The notes under the pieces were generated by a model. The model made no database searches, had not been told where the DNA came from, and saw only the letters and a program-made list of their open reading frames with translations. Below are positions 41,403 to 50,776 of a stretch of DNA of 64,000 nt, piece after piece. The stretch lies in NCBI GenBank assembly GCA_045576355.1, contig JAZNGG010000016.1:1-64000 (forward strand), written 5' to 3'. The translations under genes were made by a program, and so were the position numbers. Every line of letters starts with the position of its first letter. Within the stretch, counting starts at the first letter, position 1. Origin of the DNA: Liminaster sp045576355 (GTDB lineage: Bacteria; Bacteroidota; Bacteroidia; Bacteroidales; UBA3663).

Positions 41403-43133
41403 ATGAATGTTTTAGAATTAAGTGAACAGGAGATTATTCGACGTAATTCGTTAGAAGAGTTGCGTAAGATGGGAATTGAACCATACCCTGCAGCCGAATA
41501 TGTCGTTACCGGATATTCTACAGAAATTAAGGATAATTTTGATGAAACTATAGAGCGGAAAGTAAGTGTGGCAGGCCGTATTATGAGTCGTCGTATTATG
41601 GGTAAGGCCGCTTTTATGGAACTTCAAGATTCTTACGGCCGTATTCAAGTTTATGTTTCTCGTGATTCGTTATGTCCGGATCCAGAGCATACAGAATTAT
41701 ATAATATTGTTTTTAAGAAGTTGTTAGATATTGGCGACTTTGTAGGTGTCAAAGGGTATGTTTTCCGTACACAGACCGGGGAAATTTCTGTTCATGCAGA
41801 AGAGCTAAAAGTTCTCTCTAAATCTATTCGTCCTTTACCAATAGTTAAATATAAGGATGGTGTTGCTTATGATGCTTTTGAAGATCCTGAGTTACGTTAT
41901 CGTCAAAGATGTTTAGATCTTGTGGTAAATGATGGTGTTAAAGATATATTTTTGAAACGTGCCATCATTTATAAGACCTTACGACGAGTACTTGATGATG
42001 CAGGATACACTGAAGTTGAAACTCCAATTTTACAACAAATTGCAGGTGGAGCTTCCGCACGTCCGTTTATTACACATCATAATTCTCTTAATACAGATTT
42101 ATATTTGCGCATTGCAACTGAACTATATTTAAAACGTCTTATTGTCGGAGGTTTTGAAGGTGTTTATGAAATAGGGCGTAACTTCCGTAATGAGGGAATG
42201 GATAGAACTCATAATCCAGAATTTACTTGTATGGAACTTTATGTTCAATATAAGGATTACAATTGGATGATGTCGTTTACAGAAAAACTCCTGGAGGAAA
42301 TTTGCATCGCTGTTAATGGTACAACAGAGACCAAGATAGGTGATAACGTAATCAGTTTTAAGGCCCCTTATCGTCGCTTACCTATATTGGAAGCGATCAA
42401 GGAAAAAACTGGCTATGATCTCGAAGGGAAAAATGAAATGGAAATTCGAGATATTGCCCGTGCTTTAAATATTGAGGTCGATGAGACTATGGGTAAAGGC
42501 AAATTAATTGATGAAATTTTTGGGGAGACTTGTGAAGGATCATTTATTCAACCTACATTTATTATAGATTATCCTGTAGAAATGTCTCCATTAACCAAAA
42601 TGCATCGATCAAAACCGGGTCTTACAGAGCGTTTTGAATTAATGGTCAATGGAAAAGAGCTTGCCAATGCGTATTCAGAACTTAATGATCCGATAGATCA
42701 ATATGAGCGTTTTCAAGAACAACTTCGTCTTTCTGAAAAAGGAGATGATGAGGCAATGTTTATTGATCATGAGTTTGTTCGCGCTTTAGAATATGGTATG
42801 CCTCCAACGTCAGGTATTGGAATTGGAATTGACCGTCTTGTGATGATGATGACAGGTCAAGTTGCCATCCAGGAGGTGCTTCTTTTTCCAACAATGAAGC
42901 CAGAAAAGGTGGCAAAGAGAGATAAACTAGAAAAATATGTAGAGTTAGGTTTCCCTGAGGAATGGGTGCCAGTCATTCAGAAGGCAGGTTATTTAACCAT
43001 AGAATCTTTGATAGATATTAAAGCAGGCAAATTGTTTCAAGAGATGCTTGATATTAAGAAAAAGTATAAATTAGATTTGAAAAATCCTCTACCAAGTGAT
43101 ATTGAGACTTGGATAGGAAATATTAAAGAATAG
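41403..43133 (+). CDS. lysS: Lysine-tRNA ligase, class II
   Basis: 576 aa, longer than the E. coli enzyme (about 505) because of a C-terminal extension. OB-fold anticodon-binding domain (about 55-160, VAGRIMSRRIMGKAAFMELQD), then class II core: motif 2 YEIGRNFRNEGMDRTHNPEF and motif 3 GIGIGIDRLVMMM. The last ~75 residues (after PTMKPEK) have a helix-hairpin-helix-like AGYLTIESLIDIKAGKL segment, a usual extension in Bacteroidota LysS. Confidence 0.96.
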   Translation: MNVLELSEQEIIRRNSLEELRKMGIEPYPAAEYVVTGYSTEIKDNFDETIERKVSVAGRIMSRRIMGKAAFMELQDSYGRIQVYVSRDSLCPDPEHTELYNIVFKKLLDIGDFVGVKGYVFRTQTGEISVHAEELKVLSKSIRPLPIVKYKDGVAYDAFEDPELRYRQRCLDLVVNDGVKDIFLKRAIIYKTLRRVLDDAGYTEVETPILQQIAGGASARPFITHHNSLNTDLYLRIATELYLKRLIVGGFEGVYEIGRNFRNEGMDRTHNPEFTCMELYVQYKDYNWMMSFTEKLLEEICIAVNGTTETKIGDNVISFKAPYRRLPILEAIKEKTGYDLEGKNEMEIRDIARALNIEVDETMGKGKLIDEIFGETCEGSFIQPTFIIDYPVEMSPLTKMHRSKPGLTERFELMVNGKELANAYSELNDPIDQYERFQEQLRLSEKGDDEAMFIDHEFVRALEYGMPPTSGIGIGIDRLVMMMTGQVAIQEVLLFPTMKPEKVAKRDKLEKYVELGFPEEWVPVIQKAGYLTIESLIDIKAGKLFQEMLDIKKKYKLDLKNPLPSDIETWIGNIKE

Positions 43134-43229
43134 TATATTTTAAAAGGAGAATTTAAGGATTAGGTGTGTTATCCTTTCTGCTATTTATTATTTTCTGTAA
43201 AAATGCCATATTTGGTTATATAATTTTTT

Positions 43230-44228
43230 ATGAGTCTTCCCGGAAAAATTGCTATTATTGGTAGTGGCTCATGGGCTACGGCAATGGCTAAGATTGTTAT
43301 GCAACAGGTCGGAGAATTTTGTTGGTATATTCGCCGTCAGGAACATATTGATCAATTTAAGCAACTAGGTCATAATCCAGCATATTTATCAAGTGTAAAA
43401 TTTGATATAGATAAGATTTATTTTTCGTCAGATATAAATGAAATTATAAGGATGTCTGACACAATCATTTTCTCGTGTCCATCTCCTTATTTGAAGTGGC
43501 ATTTAGATCAGATAACTACTCCGATGAATGACAAATTTGTCATTTCTGTCATCAAGGGTATTGTTCCAGACGAAAATGTCACTATTTCAGATTTTATGCA
43601 GATGAAATTTTCGTTATCTGATGATATGTTGGCGGTTGTTTGTGGCCCAAGTCATGCAGAAGAGGTCGCTTATGAGCGTTTAACTTATTTAACCGTTGGA
43701 TGTAAAAATCTTAAGCATGCCGAGATGTATGCTGATCTTTTCCGTAATCATTATGTCCATACCACAGTATCAGAAGACTTAGTCGGAATAGAGTATGCTG
43801 GTGTTTTGAAAAATGTGTATGCAATTGCTGCTGGGATATGTAATGGATTAAAATATGGAGATAACTTTCAAGCAGTACTTGTAGCCAATGCAATTAGAGA
43901 GATGAAGCGATTTATCAATAATATTGCACCGATGGATAATAGACATATTTCTGAATCAGTTTATACTGGAGACCTTCTTGTTACTGCATATTCAAGATTT
44001 AGTAGAAACTTTTTGTTCGGTTCAATGATTGGTAAAGGGTATAGTGTTAAAACAGCTCAATTGGAGATGGAAATGGTGGCAGAAGGGTATTATGGAACCA
44101 AATGTTTAAAGGAAATCAATCAGATTTATGATATTGAGATACCGATAGTTGATGCCGTATATAATATATTGTATAAGAGAATGTCCCCATTTGTTGAGAT
44201 CAAATTGTTGAGTGAAGTTTTATCTTGA
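43230..44228 (+). CDS. gpsA: Glycerol-3-phosphate dehydrogenase [NAD(P)+]
   Basis: 332 aa. It reduces dihydroxyacetone phosphate to sn-glycerol-3-phosphate for phospholipid synthesis. Visible: IAIIGSGSWATAMAKIV (dinucleotide fold), VISVIKGI with the catalytic lysine region, VCGPSHAEEV, and EYAGVLKNVYAIAAGICNGL with the second catalytic lysine. Third gene in a row of lysS, gpsA, pgi, spaced 60-100 bp apart and possibly co-transcribed. Confidence 0.94.
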   Translation: MSLPGKIAIIGSGSWATAMAKIVMQQVGEFCWYIRRQEHIDQFKQLGHNPAYLSSVKFDIDKIYFSSDINEIIRMSDTIIFSCPSPYLKWHLDQITTPMNDKFVISVIKGIVPDENVTISDFMQMKFSLSDDMLAVVCGPSHAEEVAYERLTYLTVGCKNLKHAEMYADLFRNHYVHTTVSEDLVGIEYAGVLKNVYAIAAGICNGLKYGDNFQAVLVANAIREMKRFINNIAPMDNRHISESVYTGDLLVTAYSRFSRNFLFGSMIGKGYSVKTAQLEMEMVAEGYYGTKCLKEINQIYDIEIPIVDAVYNILYKRMSPFVEIKLLSEVLS

Positions 44229-44293
44229 TTATAGCTATAAGAAATTTATTTTAATAATAATAATCAATTTGTATAACGTTAAAATCACTTTTT

Positions 44294-45628
44294 ATGAAAT
44301 TATCAATTGAAAAAGCACAAACTTTTGTTCCTGCGATTTCGTTGGAACAAGTCGCTCAAGAAACGGCACCCGCTAATCTGTTGTTGGAGAATGGAAAAGG
44401 TGCTGGAAATGATTTTTTAGGATGGGTGCATTTACCATCTAGTATTACTACAGAGTTTCTTGATGAAATCCAGGCTACAGCAGATCTTCTTAGAGAAAGA
44501 TGTGAAGTAATTGTTGTTGCTGGCATTGGAGGAAGTTATTTAGGGGCTCGAGCAGTCAATGAAGCTTTATGCAGCAGTTTCGATCAAATACTGCCTAATA
44601 GAAAGAATCCTTATGTAGTATATGCTGGAAATAATATAGGAGAAGATTATTTAGCAGATTTAATTGATATTTTAAAAGTAAAAGAATTTGGTATTATTAA
44701 TATTTCTAAATCAGGAACAACAACAGAAACTGCTATTGCATTCCGCCTTTTGAAAACTCTGTTGGAAGAGAAGGTTGGAAAAGAGGAAGCTCGATGCCGT
44801 ATTGTGGCTGTAACAGATAAATCAAAAGGAGCTTTGCGCTCATTGGCAACACAGGAAGGGTATAAAACTTTTGTTATTCCAGATAGTGTCGGTGGACGTT
44901 TTTCGGTTCTTACTCCCGTTGGCCTTTTAGCTATTGCTGTTGCCGGTAATGATATTAAAGCATTGGTTAAAGGTGCTGTAGATATGGAAAAAGCTACAGG
45001 ATGTGATGTTGCCTATGCTCAGAATCTATCTGCTCAATATGCTGCTATGCGTAATGCTCTATATCAGTATGGGAAGAAAACAGAGATACTTGTAAATTAT
45101 AATCCTCGTTTACACTATTTTTCAGAGTGGTGGAAACAACTATTTGGAGAGAGTGAAGGCAAAGATCATAAGGGTATTTATCCTTCTTCTGTTGATTTTA
45201 CAACGGACTTACATTCTATGGGACAATGGATTCAAGAGGGTGAACGCACTATTTTTGAAACTGTAATTTCGGTTTCTTCGGCCAATAGAGAGGTATGTAT
45301 TCCTTCAGACGAAGAAAATTTAGATGGTCTGAATTTTTTAGCAGGAAAACGTATCGATGAAGTCAATAAAATGGCTGAGTTAGGAACTATGTTGGCACAT
45401 GTGGATGGTGGAGTTCCCAATATTAAAATTACGATAGAGAAAATAGACGAGTATAACCTTGGTCAACTTATTTACTTCTTTGAACGAGCTTGTGGTATTA
45501 GTGGCTATGTATTAGGGGTTAATCCATTTAATCAACCTGGAGTTGAAGCATATAAGAAAAATATGTTTGCTCTTTTAGAGAAGCCTGGTTACGAGAAAGA
45601 GACAGAGGCGATAAAGGCTCGTATTTGA
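44294..45628 (+). CDS. pgi: Glucose-6-phosphate isomerase
   Basis: 444 aa, the short bacterial PGI form. It interconverts glucose-6-phosphate and fructose-6-phosphate. Visible: VVAGIGGSYLGARAV, NISKSGTTTETAIAF (phosphate-binding SIS segment), VGGRFSVLTPVGLLAIA and SVDFTTDLHSMGQWIQEG. The C-terminal EAYKKNMFALL segment has the catalytic lysine. A hairpin terminator lies about 90 bp after the stop. Confidence 0.95.
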   Translation: MKLSIEKAQTFVPAISLEQVAQETAPANLLLENGKGAGNDFLGWVHLPSSITTEFLDEIQATADLLRERCEVIVVAGIGGSYLGARAVNEALCSSFDQILPNRKNPYVVYAGNNIGEDYLADLIDILKVKEFGIINISKSGTTTETAIAFRLLKTLLEEKVGKEEARCRIVAVTDKSKGALRSLATQEGYKTFVIPDSVGGRFSVLTPVGLLAIAVAGNDIKALVKGAVDMEKATGCDVAYAQNLSAQYAAMRNALYQYGKKTEILVNYNPRLHYFSEWWKQLFGESEGKDHKGIYPSSVDFTTDLHSMGQWIQEGERTIFETVISVSSANREVCIPSDEENLDGLNFLAGKRIDEVNKMAELGTMLAHVDGGVPNIKITIEKIDEYNLGQLIYFFERACGISGYVLGVNPFNQPGVEAYKKNMFALLEKPGYEKETEAIKARI

Positions 45629-45719
45629 TGTAGTATGAGGACGATTTTGACTTATTTTGATATGTTGAAATTTGGCTCTATCCCTATTCTTTATTAGAGA
45701 AATAGAAAAAATGATTTTC

Positions 45720-45761
45720 AAGGATGTACCATAAAAACTTTTATGATACATCTTTGTTTTT
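45720..45761 (+). terminator. Terminator of pgi
   Basis: AAGGATGTACCATAAAA (45720-45736) pairs with TTTTATGATACATCTT (45739-45754) with one bulged G and one mismatch near the top, followed by TGTTTTTT. Its position rules out the ATG at 45724 as the start of the next gene. Confidence 0.75.
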
Positions 45762-45789
45762 TCGTTTAATTGATTTATTGCAAAAGATC

Positions 45790-46482
45790 GTGTTAAAAGC
45801 AGTGTTGTTTGATATGGATGGTGTTCTCTATGATTCTATGAAAAATCATGCAGAATCATGGTATGAGACAGCAATCCATTTTGGTTTTAAAGCTGATTAT
45901 CGTCAATTTTATATGTATGAAGGGCAAACAGGAGCTCAAACTATTGAAGATTTGATGCTTTCTCAGAGAGGGCGTCATGCTACTCAGCAAGAGATAGAAG
46001 AGATTTATGCTTATAAAAGTTCTCTTTTTGAAAAACGTGGAAAGACCCCGATAATGTCCGGAGCTCTCGATGTTCTTCGTGTTGTTACAGATATGGGATT
46101 AAATCGAATTATTGTGACTGGATCAGGACAAGCAACTTTGTTAGATAGACTTTCAGAACATTTTCCCGGAATGTTTTCGGCAGATAGGATAGTTTCGGCT
46201 AAAGATGTTCCAGTAGGTTGTGGGAAGCCGAAACCTGACCCTTATCTGATGGGATTACGCAAAGCGGGTAATCTTTCACCTTCTGAAGCTATAGTAATTG
46301 AAAATGCACCATTAGGTGTCCGTGCAGCTCGTGCAGCTGGTATTTTTACTATTGCTGTTAATACAGGCCCATTGGATTCGATGGTATTAGAGGCTGAAGG
46401 TGCTAATATCGTCTTAGGAGGGATGAAAGAATTATCTGAGAAGTTTAAAGATATAGTTAGAGATAATTTTTTATTTCCCTAG
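45790..46482 (+). CDS. HAD-superfamily phosphatase / beta-phosphoglucomutase-like hydrolase
   Basis: 230 aa from the GTG at 45790. An ATG 66 bp upstream is in frame but lies inside the pgi terminator, and the family starts with (M/V)LKAVLFDMDGVLYDSM, as here. HAD motif I is DMDGVLYDS, motif II VTGSGQA, motif III lysine in GCGKPKPDPYL, motif IV VIENAPLGVRAA. A phosphosugar is the likely substrate; the exact one cannot be read from the sequence. Confidence 0.87.
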   Translation: MLKAVLFDMDGVLYDSMKNHAESWYETAIHFGFKADYRQFYMYEGQTGAQTIEDLMLSQRGRHATQQEIEEIYAYKSSLFEKRGKTPIMSGALDVLRVVTDMGLNRIIVTGSGQATLLDRLSEHFPGMFSADRIVSAKDVPVGCGKPKPDPYLMGLRKAGNLSPSEAIVIENAPLGVRAARAAGIFTIAVNTGPLDSMVLEAEGANIVLGGMKELSEKFKDIVRDNFLFP

Positions 46483-46525
46483 TTATTATTGTTGTAATAA
46501 TATTATTGCTGCTAGTATTATTACT

Positions 46526-46582
46526 ATTAATAAAAGTGTACTCAGTTGATGGCGACCTATGACCGAGTACACTTTTAATAGG
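46526..46582. terminator. Bidirectional terminator between HAD gene and corA
   Basis: A 13-bp perfect stem (46531-46543 with 46565-46577, TAAAAGTGTACTC / GAGTACACTTTTA), extended on both sides by ATTAA/TTAAT with a 2-nt bulge. Lies between convergent genes. Confidence 0.8.
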
Positions 46583-46681
46583 TTGAAATTATTATTTTAA
46601 TAACCCTTTGGTTTCTGATAGCGTTTTTAAGGCTTAGGGAAAATGCTGATTAATTCTTTGTATTAATTAAGGTCGGGACGA

Positions 46682-47611
46682 TTAGAAAAGTTTTTGCTTC
46701 TTGAAAGTTACATAACCAATAATTGAGACAAAAATGGTTAATATTACAACAAGGGGGAATCCCCATATCCAAGACTCGATTCCATTTCTAAGATTCATCC
46801 CAAAAAAACTAGATATACCTGTTGGAATCATTAAGATAATAGTAATAACTGTAAGTCTCTTCATGATTGCATTAAGACTATTACTAATGATGGATGAATA
46901 GGAAGATTGCTGTCTTTCAAGAATGTTGCTATAAATATTTGCTGTAGTAAAAGCCTGTTGTAATTCTACCTCAACATCGTCAAGAAGATCTTCGTCATAA
47001 GGCAGGTGTCGAAGATGTTTTTTTAATCGAACTAAAACAACTTCATTTCCACGCATTGATGTAATGAAATATACTAGGTATTTTTCAATTTGCATGATGC
47101 GCAGAAGTTCATCATTATCCATTGACTCTTCAAGAGCATCTTCTGCAGATTTCATCTGTGCATTGATTTGTTTAAGGTACTTAAGATACCATACAGAACT
47201 AGATAGAAAAAGGGAAAGACATAAATCATATCTCGTACGTTCTGCAATATTTTTTCGATTGGTCCATTTAATGAAATCAGCTACCATTTCAGTAGGGAAG
47301 TAGCAGATAGTAATAAAAACATCTCCGCGTACTAAAACACCCATAGGTAAAGTGTTATAGTGCGGATCTCCATCAGCATCAATCTCTTTATTAGGTATGC
47401 GCAACAAAGTCATTAACCACCCACTATCACTTTCTGTACGAGGGCGCTCTTCGACGTCTTCGATATCTTGCATGAAATCTATTGGCGCATTAAAGCATTC
47501 TTCTAATTTGGCTAACTCCTCCGATGAGGGTTTGGTAACTTTTACCCAGCAATCGGGCTCCCATTCTTCGATCTGTTTGAATCCGCTTTCGCACCTCCAA
47601 TATTGTATCAT
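46682..47611 (-). CDS. corA: CorA family divalent cation (Mg2+) transporter
   Basis: 309 aa. Large N-terminal cytosolic domain, two C-terminal membrane helices (about 250-270 and 285-303). The pore signature GMN is present in SSFFGMNLRNG. CorA forms pentamers that admit Mg2+ (or Co2+/Ni2+). Single gene facing the HAD gene; promoter not evident. Confidence 0.93.
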   Translation of the reverse strand: MIQYWRCESGFKQIEEWEPDCWVKVTKPSSEELAKLEECFNAPIDFMQDIEDVEERPRTESDSGWLMTLLRIPNKEIDADGDPHYNTLPMGVLVRGDVFITICYFPTEMVADFIKWTNRKNIAERTRYDLCLSLFLSSSVWYLKYLKQINAQMKSAEDALEESMDNDELLRIMQIEKYLVYFITSMRGNEVVLVRLKKHLRHLPYDEDLLDDVEVELQQAFTTANIYSNILERQQSSYSSIISNSLNAIMKRLTVITIILMIPTGISSFFGMNLRNGIESWIWGFPLVVILTIFVSIIGYVTFKKQKLF

Positions 47612-47743
47612 CTTCGAGCCGCTTTAAAGGTTAATAATATCTTTTGCGCTGCGAAAATAGTTTTTTTTTGTTGAATATGTTCTTGTTTGAGGCTAAAATA
47701 TTACAAAAATGTGTATTTTTGCTCAAAAATAAATCAAATTTCA

Positions 47744-49870
47744 ATGATTTGGTCACCTCAAATAGAGGCTTTTATTCAAGCTCATATAAATGATGATCCA
47801 TTAAATCTTATACTTTCTGCAGGGAAGTATAAGAATATTGATGTGCGTTTTGCAGCAGAACAGATTGCTGCTCGTCGACAGATAAAAGTGAAATTACCAA
47901 CGTGGTATTCCAATCCCGGAATCATTATGAGTGGGAGGATTCCTGCAGAGCAATGCTCTTCAGAACAGACTGCTATCTATAAACGTCGCTTGGTAGTCGG
48001 AGATAGTTTGGTAGATATGACAGGTGGCATGGGGGTTGATGTATATTATATGTCAAGAGGTTTGTCTCAGGCACACTATATTGAGCGACAACCTTTTCTT
48101 TGTGAGGTGGCAAGACATAATTTTAAACTACTTGTCGCAGATAATATAACTGTGCATGAAGGGGATGCTCTATCATCTTTACCTTGTGCAGACACGATTT
48201 ATTTGGATCCGGCACGGCGAGCTAATGATGGAAGCCGTGTTTATAATTTGGAAGATTGTGAGCCTAACGTTATCTCTTTAAGAGAAGAGTTGTTGAAACG
48301 ATGTCACCGCCTACTGATTAAAATTTCTCCAATGGCAGATTTGAAACGTGTTTTGAGTCAAATGCCGGGAGTAAATGAGGTGCATATTATCGCTGTAAAG
48401 GGGGAATGTAAGGAGGTGATTTTGTTATTAGATGCACATGTGTCTAATGGGAATAAAGAAAATAATAAGGTAAAACTATGTTCTGATTATCAAGACTCTT
48501 GCCAGTCTGTGAAAATTTGTTGTGTGGATTTTAAATCTCAAGAAACACTAAATTTTCATTTTACGATTTCTGAAGAAACGAATGCTCAAAATATTTATGC
48601 TGAATCTATTGGTAAATATTTATTTGAACCGGATGTGACTTTGATGAAAGGAGGTGCATTTAAGTGTGTCGGTGAGAGGTTTGGATTAAAAAAATTATCC
48701 GTAAATAGTCATTTATATACGACAGAAGAATTTAATAAGGACTTGCCGGGGCGAGTTTTTGAAGTAGAAGAGACAATTGATTTTAATACTAAAAACATTA
48801 AAAATATAAAAAAAGATATTTCTCAAGCCAATATTACTGTGCGTAATTTTCCTATGACAGCAGAGCACCTTAAAGAAAAACTAGAAATAAAGGATGGTGG
48901 TAATATCTATTTATTTGCTACGACAATAAGTAAATCAAAAACTTGTATCATAAAATGTAAAAAAGTTTTTTATATATTATTTTTGCTTCTTTTTTCATTG
49001 GCTTGGCGTGATGTTTTTGCAAAAGAGGATAAATCTTTAAACTCTTTGTTTAAGGGGATTGTTGAGACCCCATTAGTTAATTGGCAGACAGGGGATGAAT
49101 TTGTGTACATGAATGATAAGATTAATTTATTGATGGTTCCAGAGCAAAAAAGCGAGGGCTTGGATTCTTTAAATTATCGTGGATCGATTTGGTATTATGA
49201 CTCAATTATAGCAGAAGAGAATTGGTTAGGTCAAAAACAATTTTCTTTACGTTTTATTTCTAGCGATAATAAGGCTTTTCGTTTTGATATTGGGCCTTCT
49301 TTTGAAAGTCTATCAGATACGACCTATTGTCCCGTTTTACCCGGGTTCTATAATATGGATATTATTCGTAGTGTTGATAAAGCCCTTAGAGGACAGCAGT
49401 TATATATTTTAGTTAATGATAAATCTTCTATAGCTTTATTGACTTCAGATTCTATTCGTGAAATTACACGAGAGAAATTTATTCCTGTCCACATCGATTC
49501 TGTTTCCTATGGAATAGAGATGGCCCCTTTACAAGTTTATTATTCTCGGCAAGGGCTTCAAGCATCAGTCTGTTGTGCCTTGTCCGGGTCGCGCGAAGCA
49601 ATTTCTGCTGTCACGATCGATCGCATTTTTTCTATTTATGACCCCAAAATTAAGCATCCTGAAATTACAGATAAAGTATGGAAAAATATCTGCTTAAGCG
49701 AAGTATTAGTTGATATGACATCTGCTGAGGTTCGACTTTCAATGGGAAAACCTGTTGAAGTTGATCGTATTAATACAAGCAATGGGGTTTTAGAGTATTG
49801 GCTATATCAGAGTGGGCTTGTTGTTGAACTGTTAGATGGTAGAGTAAGGCGTACCGGATCTCATCGATAA
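47744..49870 (+). CDS. SAM-dependent methyltransferase (THUMP-like) read through into an exported protein
   Basis: 708 aa from ATG 47744; a 19-codon upstream extension overlaps the promoter region (TATTTTTG at 47714-47721) and is dropped. Residues 1 to about 405 match a Bacteroidota methyltransferase: DSLVDMTGGMGVDVYYMS (SAM-binding motif I), DTIYLDPARR (motif IV) and a C-terminal THUMP-like domain ending near KTCIIKCKK. Without a stop the frame continues into FYILFLLLFSLAW..FAKEDK, which looks exactly like the signal peptide of a separate ~300-residue secreted protein ending in a lipoprotein-assembly-type fold (VDMTSAEVRLSMGKP). Either a true fusion, two proteins with a non-ATG second start, or a lost stop codon. 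Confidence 0.75.
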   Translation: MIWSPQIEAFIQAHINDDPLNLILSAGKYKNIDVRFAAEQIAARRQIKVKLPTWYSNPGIIMSGRIPAEQCSSEQTAIYKRRLVVGDSLVDMTGGMGVDVYYMSRGLSQAHYIERQPFLCEVARHNFKLLVADNITVHEGDALSSLPCADTIYLDPARRANDGSRVYNLEDCEPNVISLREELLKRCHRLLIKISPMADLKRVLSQMPGVNEVHIIAVKGECKEVILLLDAHVSNGNKENNKVKLCSDYQDSCQSVKICCVDFKSQETLNFHFTISEETNAQNIYAESIGKYLFEPDVTLMKGGAFKCVGERFGLKKLSVNSHLYTTEEFNKDLPGRVFEVEETIDFNTKNIKNIKKDISQANITVRNFPMTAEHLKEKLEIKDGGNIYLFATTISKSKTCIIKCKKVFYILFLLLFSLAWRDVFAKEDKSLNSLFKGIVETPLVNWQTGDEFVYMNDKINLLMVPEQKSEGLDSLNYRGSIWYYDSIIAEENWLGQKQFSLRFISSDNKAFRFDIGPSFESLSDTTYCPVLPGFYNMDIIRSVDKALRGQQLYILVNDKSSIALLTSDSIREITREKFIPVHIDSVSYGIEMAPLQVYYSRQGLQASVCCALSGSREAISAVTIDRIFSIYDPKIKHPEITDKVWKNICLSEVLVDMTSAEVRLSMGKPVEVDRINTSNGVLEYWLYQSGLVVELLDGRVRRTGSHR

Positions 49871-49912
49871 CTATTAATGTGAAAAACGTTTAAATAATTA
49901 AATTATAAGAAA

Positions 49913-50635
49913 ATGAAAAAGTATCTATCTATTATTGTTTCGATGTTTTGCATCGTTTTATTGGGCTTCGGATGTAAGACGTCAACACATCTAAAGTCCG
50001 ATGATGTTCAGATGACACCGATTAAGGTTTCTATCTTGGGCGATAGTTATTCTACGTTTAAGGGGTATGTCCTTCCTGATACAAATTTGGTATGGTATCC
50101 AGACGAAAAACGTAAAAATGATGTGATAAAAGTCGAACAGACATGGTGGCATCAGGTAATAGACTCCATGGGGTGGAGCCTGGAGGTTAATAATTCCTAT
50201 TCAGGTGCGACCATCTGTAACACCGGATATAGGCTGGATGATTATTCTGATCGGTCGTTTATTACTCGCATGGATAGCCTGGGTAATCCTGATGTGATTT
50301 TAGTGTTCGGAGCTACTAACGATAGTTGGGCAAAGTCTCCTATTGGGGAATATAAATATTCCGATTGGACTAAAGAGGAGTTATATTCTTTCCGTCCGGC
50401 TATGGCGAAAATGTTGCATGGATTAAAACAACTTTATCCTGATGCAAAAGTTTATTTCCTTCTTAACACAGGTCTAAAACAGGAAGTTAATGACACTGTT
50501 CATGAACTATGTGCTCGTTATGATATATATTGTATCGATTTAAAAGATATAGATAAACAGCAGGGGCATCCTTCGATTGCAGGTATGAAATCAATTGCAA
50601 TGCAAGTTTTACAAACGTTGAGGGAGAGATTTTGA
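49913..50635 (+). CDS. SGNH/GDSL hydrolase lipoprotein
   Basis: 240 aa. Lipobox at the end of the signal (VLLGFGC, lipidated Cys about residue 21). SGNH blocks are intact: GDSYS (nucleophile serine) in block I, NNSYSGATICN block II, VFGATND block III and GHPSIAGMK with the catalytic His/Asp region. Such lipoproteins deacylate glycans or peptidoglycan substrates at the surface. It follows the fusion gene by 42 bp. Substrate unknown. Confidence 0.87.
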   Translation: MKKYLSIIVSMFCIVLLGFGCKTSTHLKSDDVQMTPIKVSILGDSYSTFKGYVLPDTNLVWYPDEKRKNDVIKVEQTWWHQVIDSMGWSLEVNNSYSGATICNTGYRLDDYSDRSFITRMDSLGNPDVILVFGATNDSWAKSPIGEYKYSDWTKEELYSFRPAMAKMLHGLKQLYPDAKVYFLLNTGLKQEVNDTVHELCARYDIYCIDLKDIDKQQGHPSIAGMKSIAMQVLQTLRERF

Positions 50636-50703
50636 TTTTTTTATAATAAAATGTGAATAGAAATACAAATTTTTAAAAGCAATGAAATATTTGTAAAAAA
50701 ATA

Positions 50704-50734
50704 TTGTCGAGTTTCCGTAAAATTTATATCTTTG
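50704..50734 (+). promoter_or_regulatory. Promoter of carA-carB
   Basis: TTG (50704-50706), 20 bp, TATCTTTG (50727-50734). Predicted start near 50741; this places the upstream TTG frame extension of carA inside the promoter and fixes ATG 50777 as the start. Confidence 0.7.
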
Positions 50735-50776
50735 CAGAGATTAAATAGCTATTACATTATTATATTTCATTATAGT

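Noticed and set aside
45724..45789. N-terminal extension of the HAD protein from ATG 45724
   Set aside because: The ATG is inside the pgi terminator and the added residues do not fit the family; GTG 45790 chosen.
50732..50776. N-terminal extension of CarA from TTG 50732
   Set aside because: Overlaps the -7 box of the predicted promoter; ATG 50777 gives the family start.
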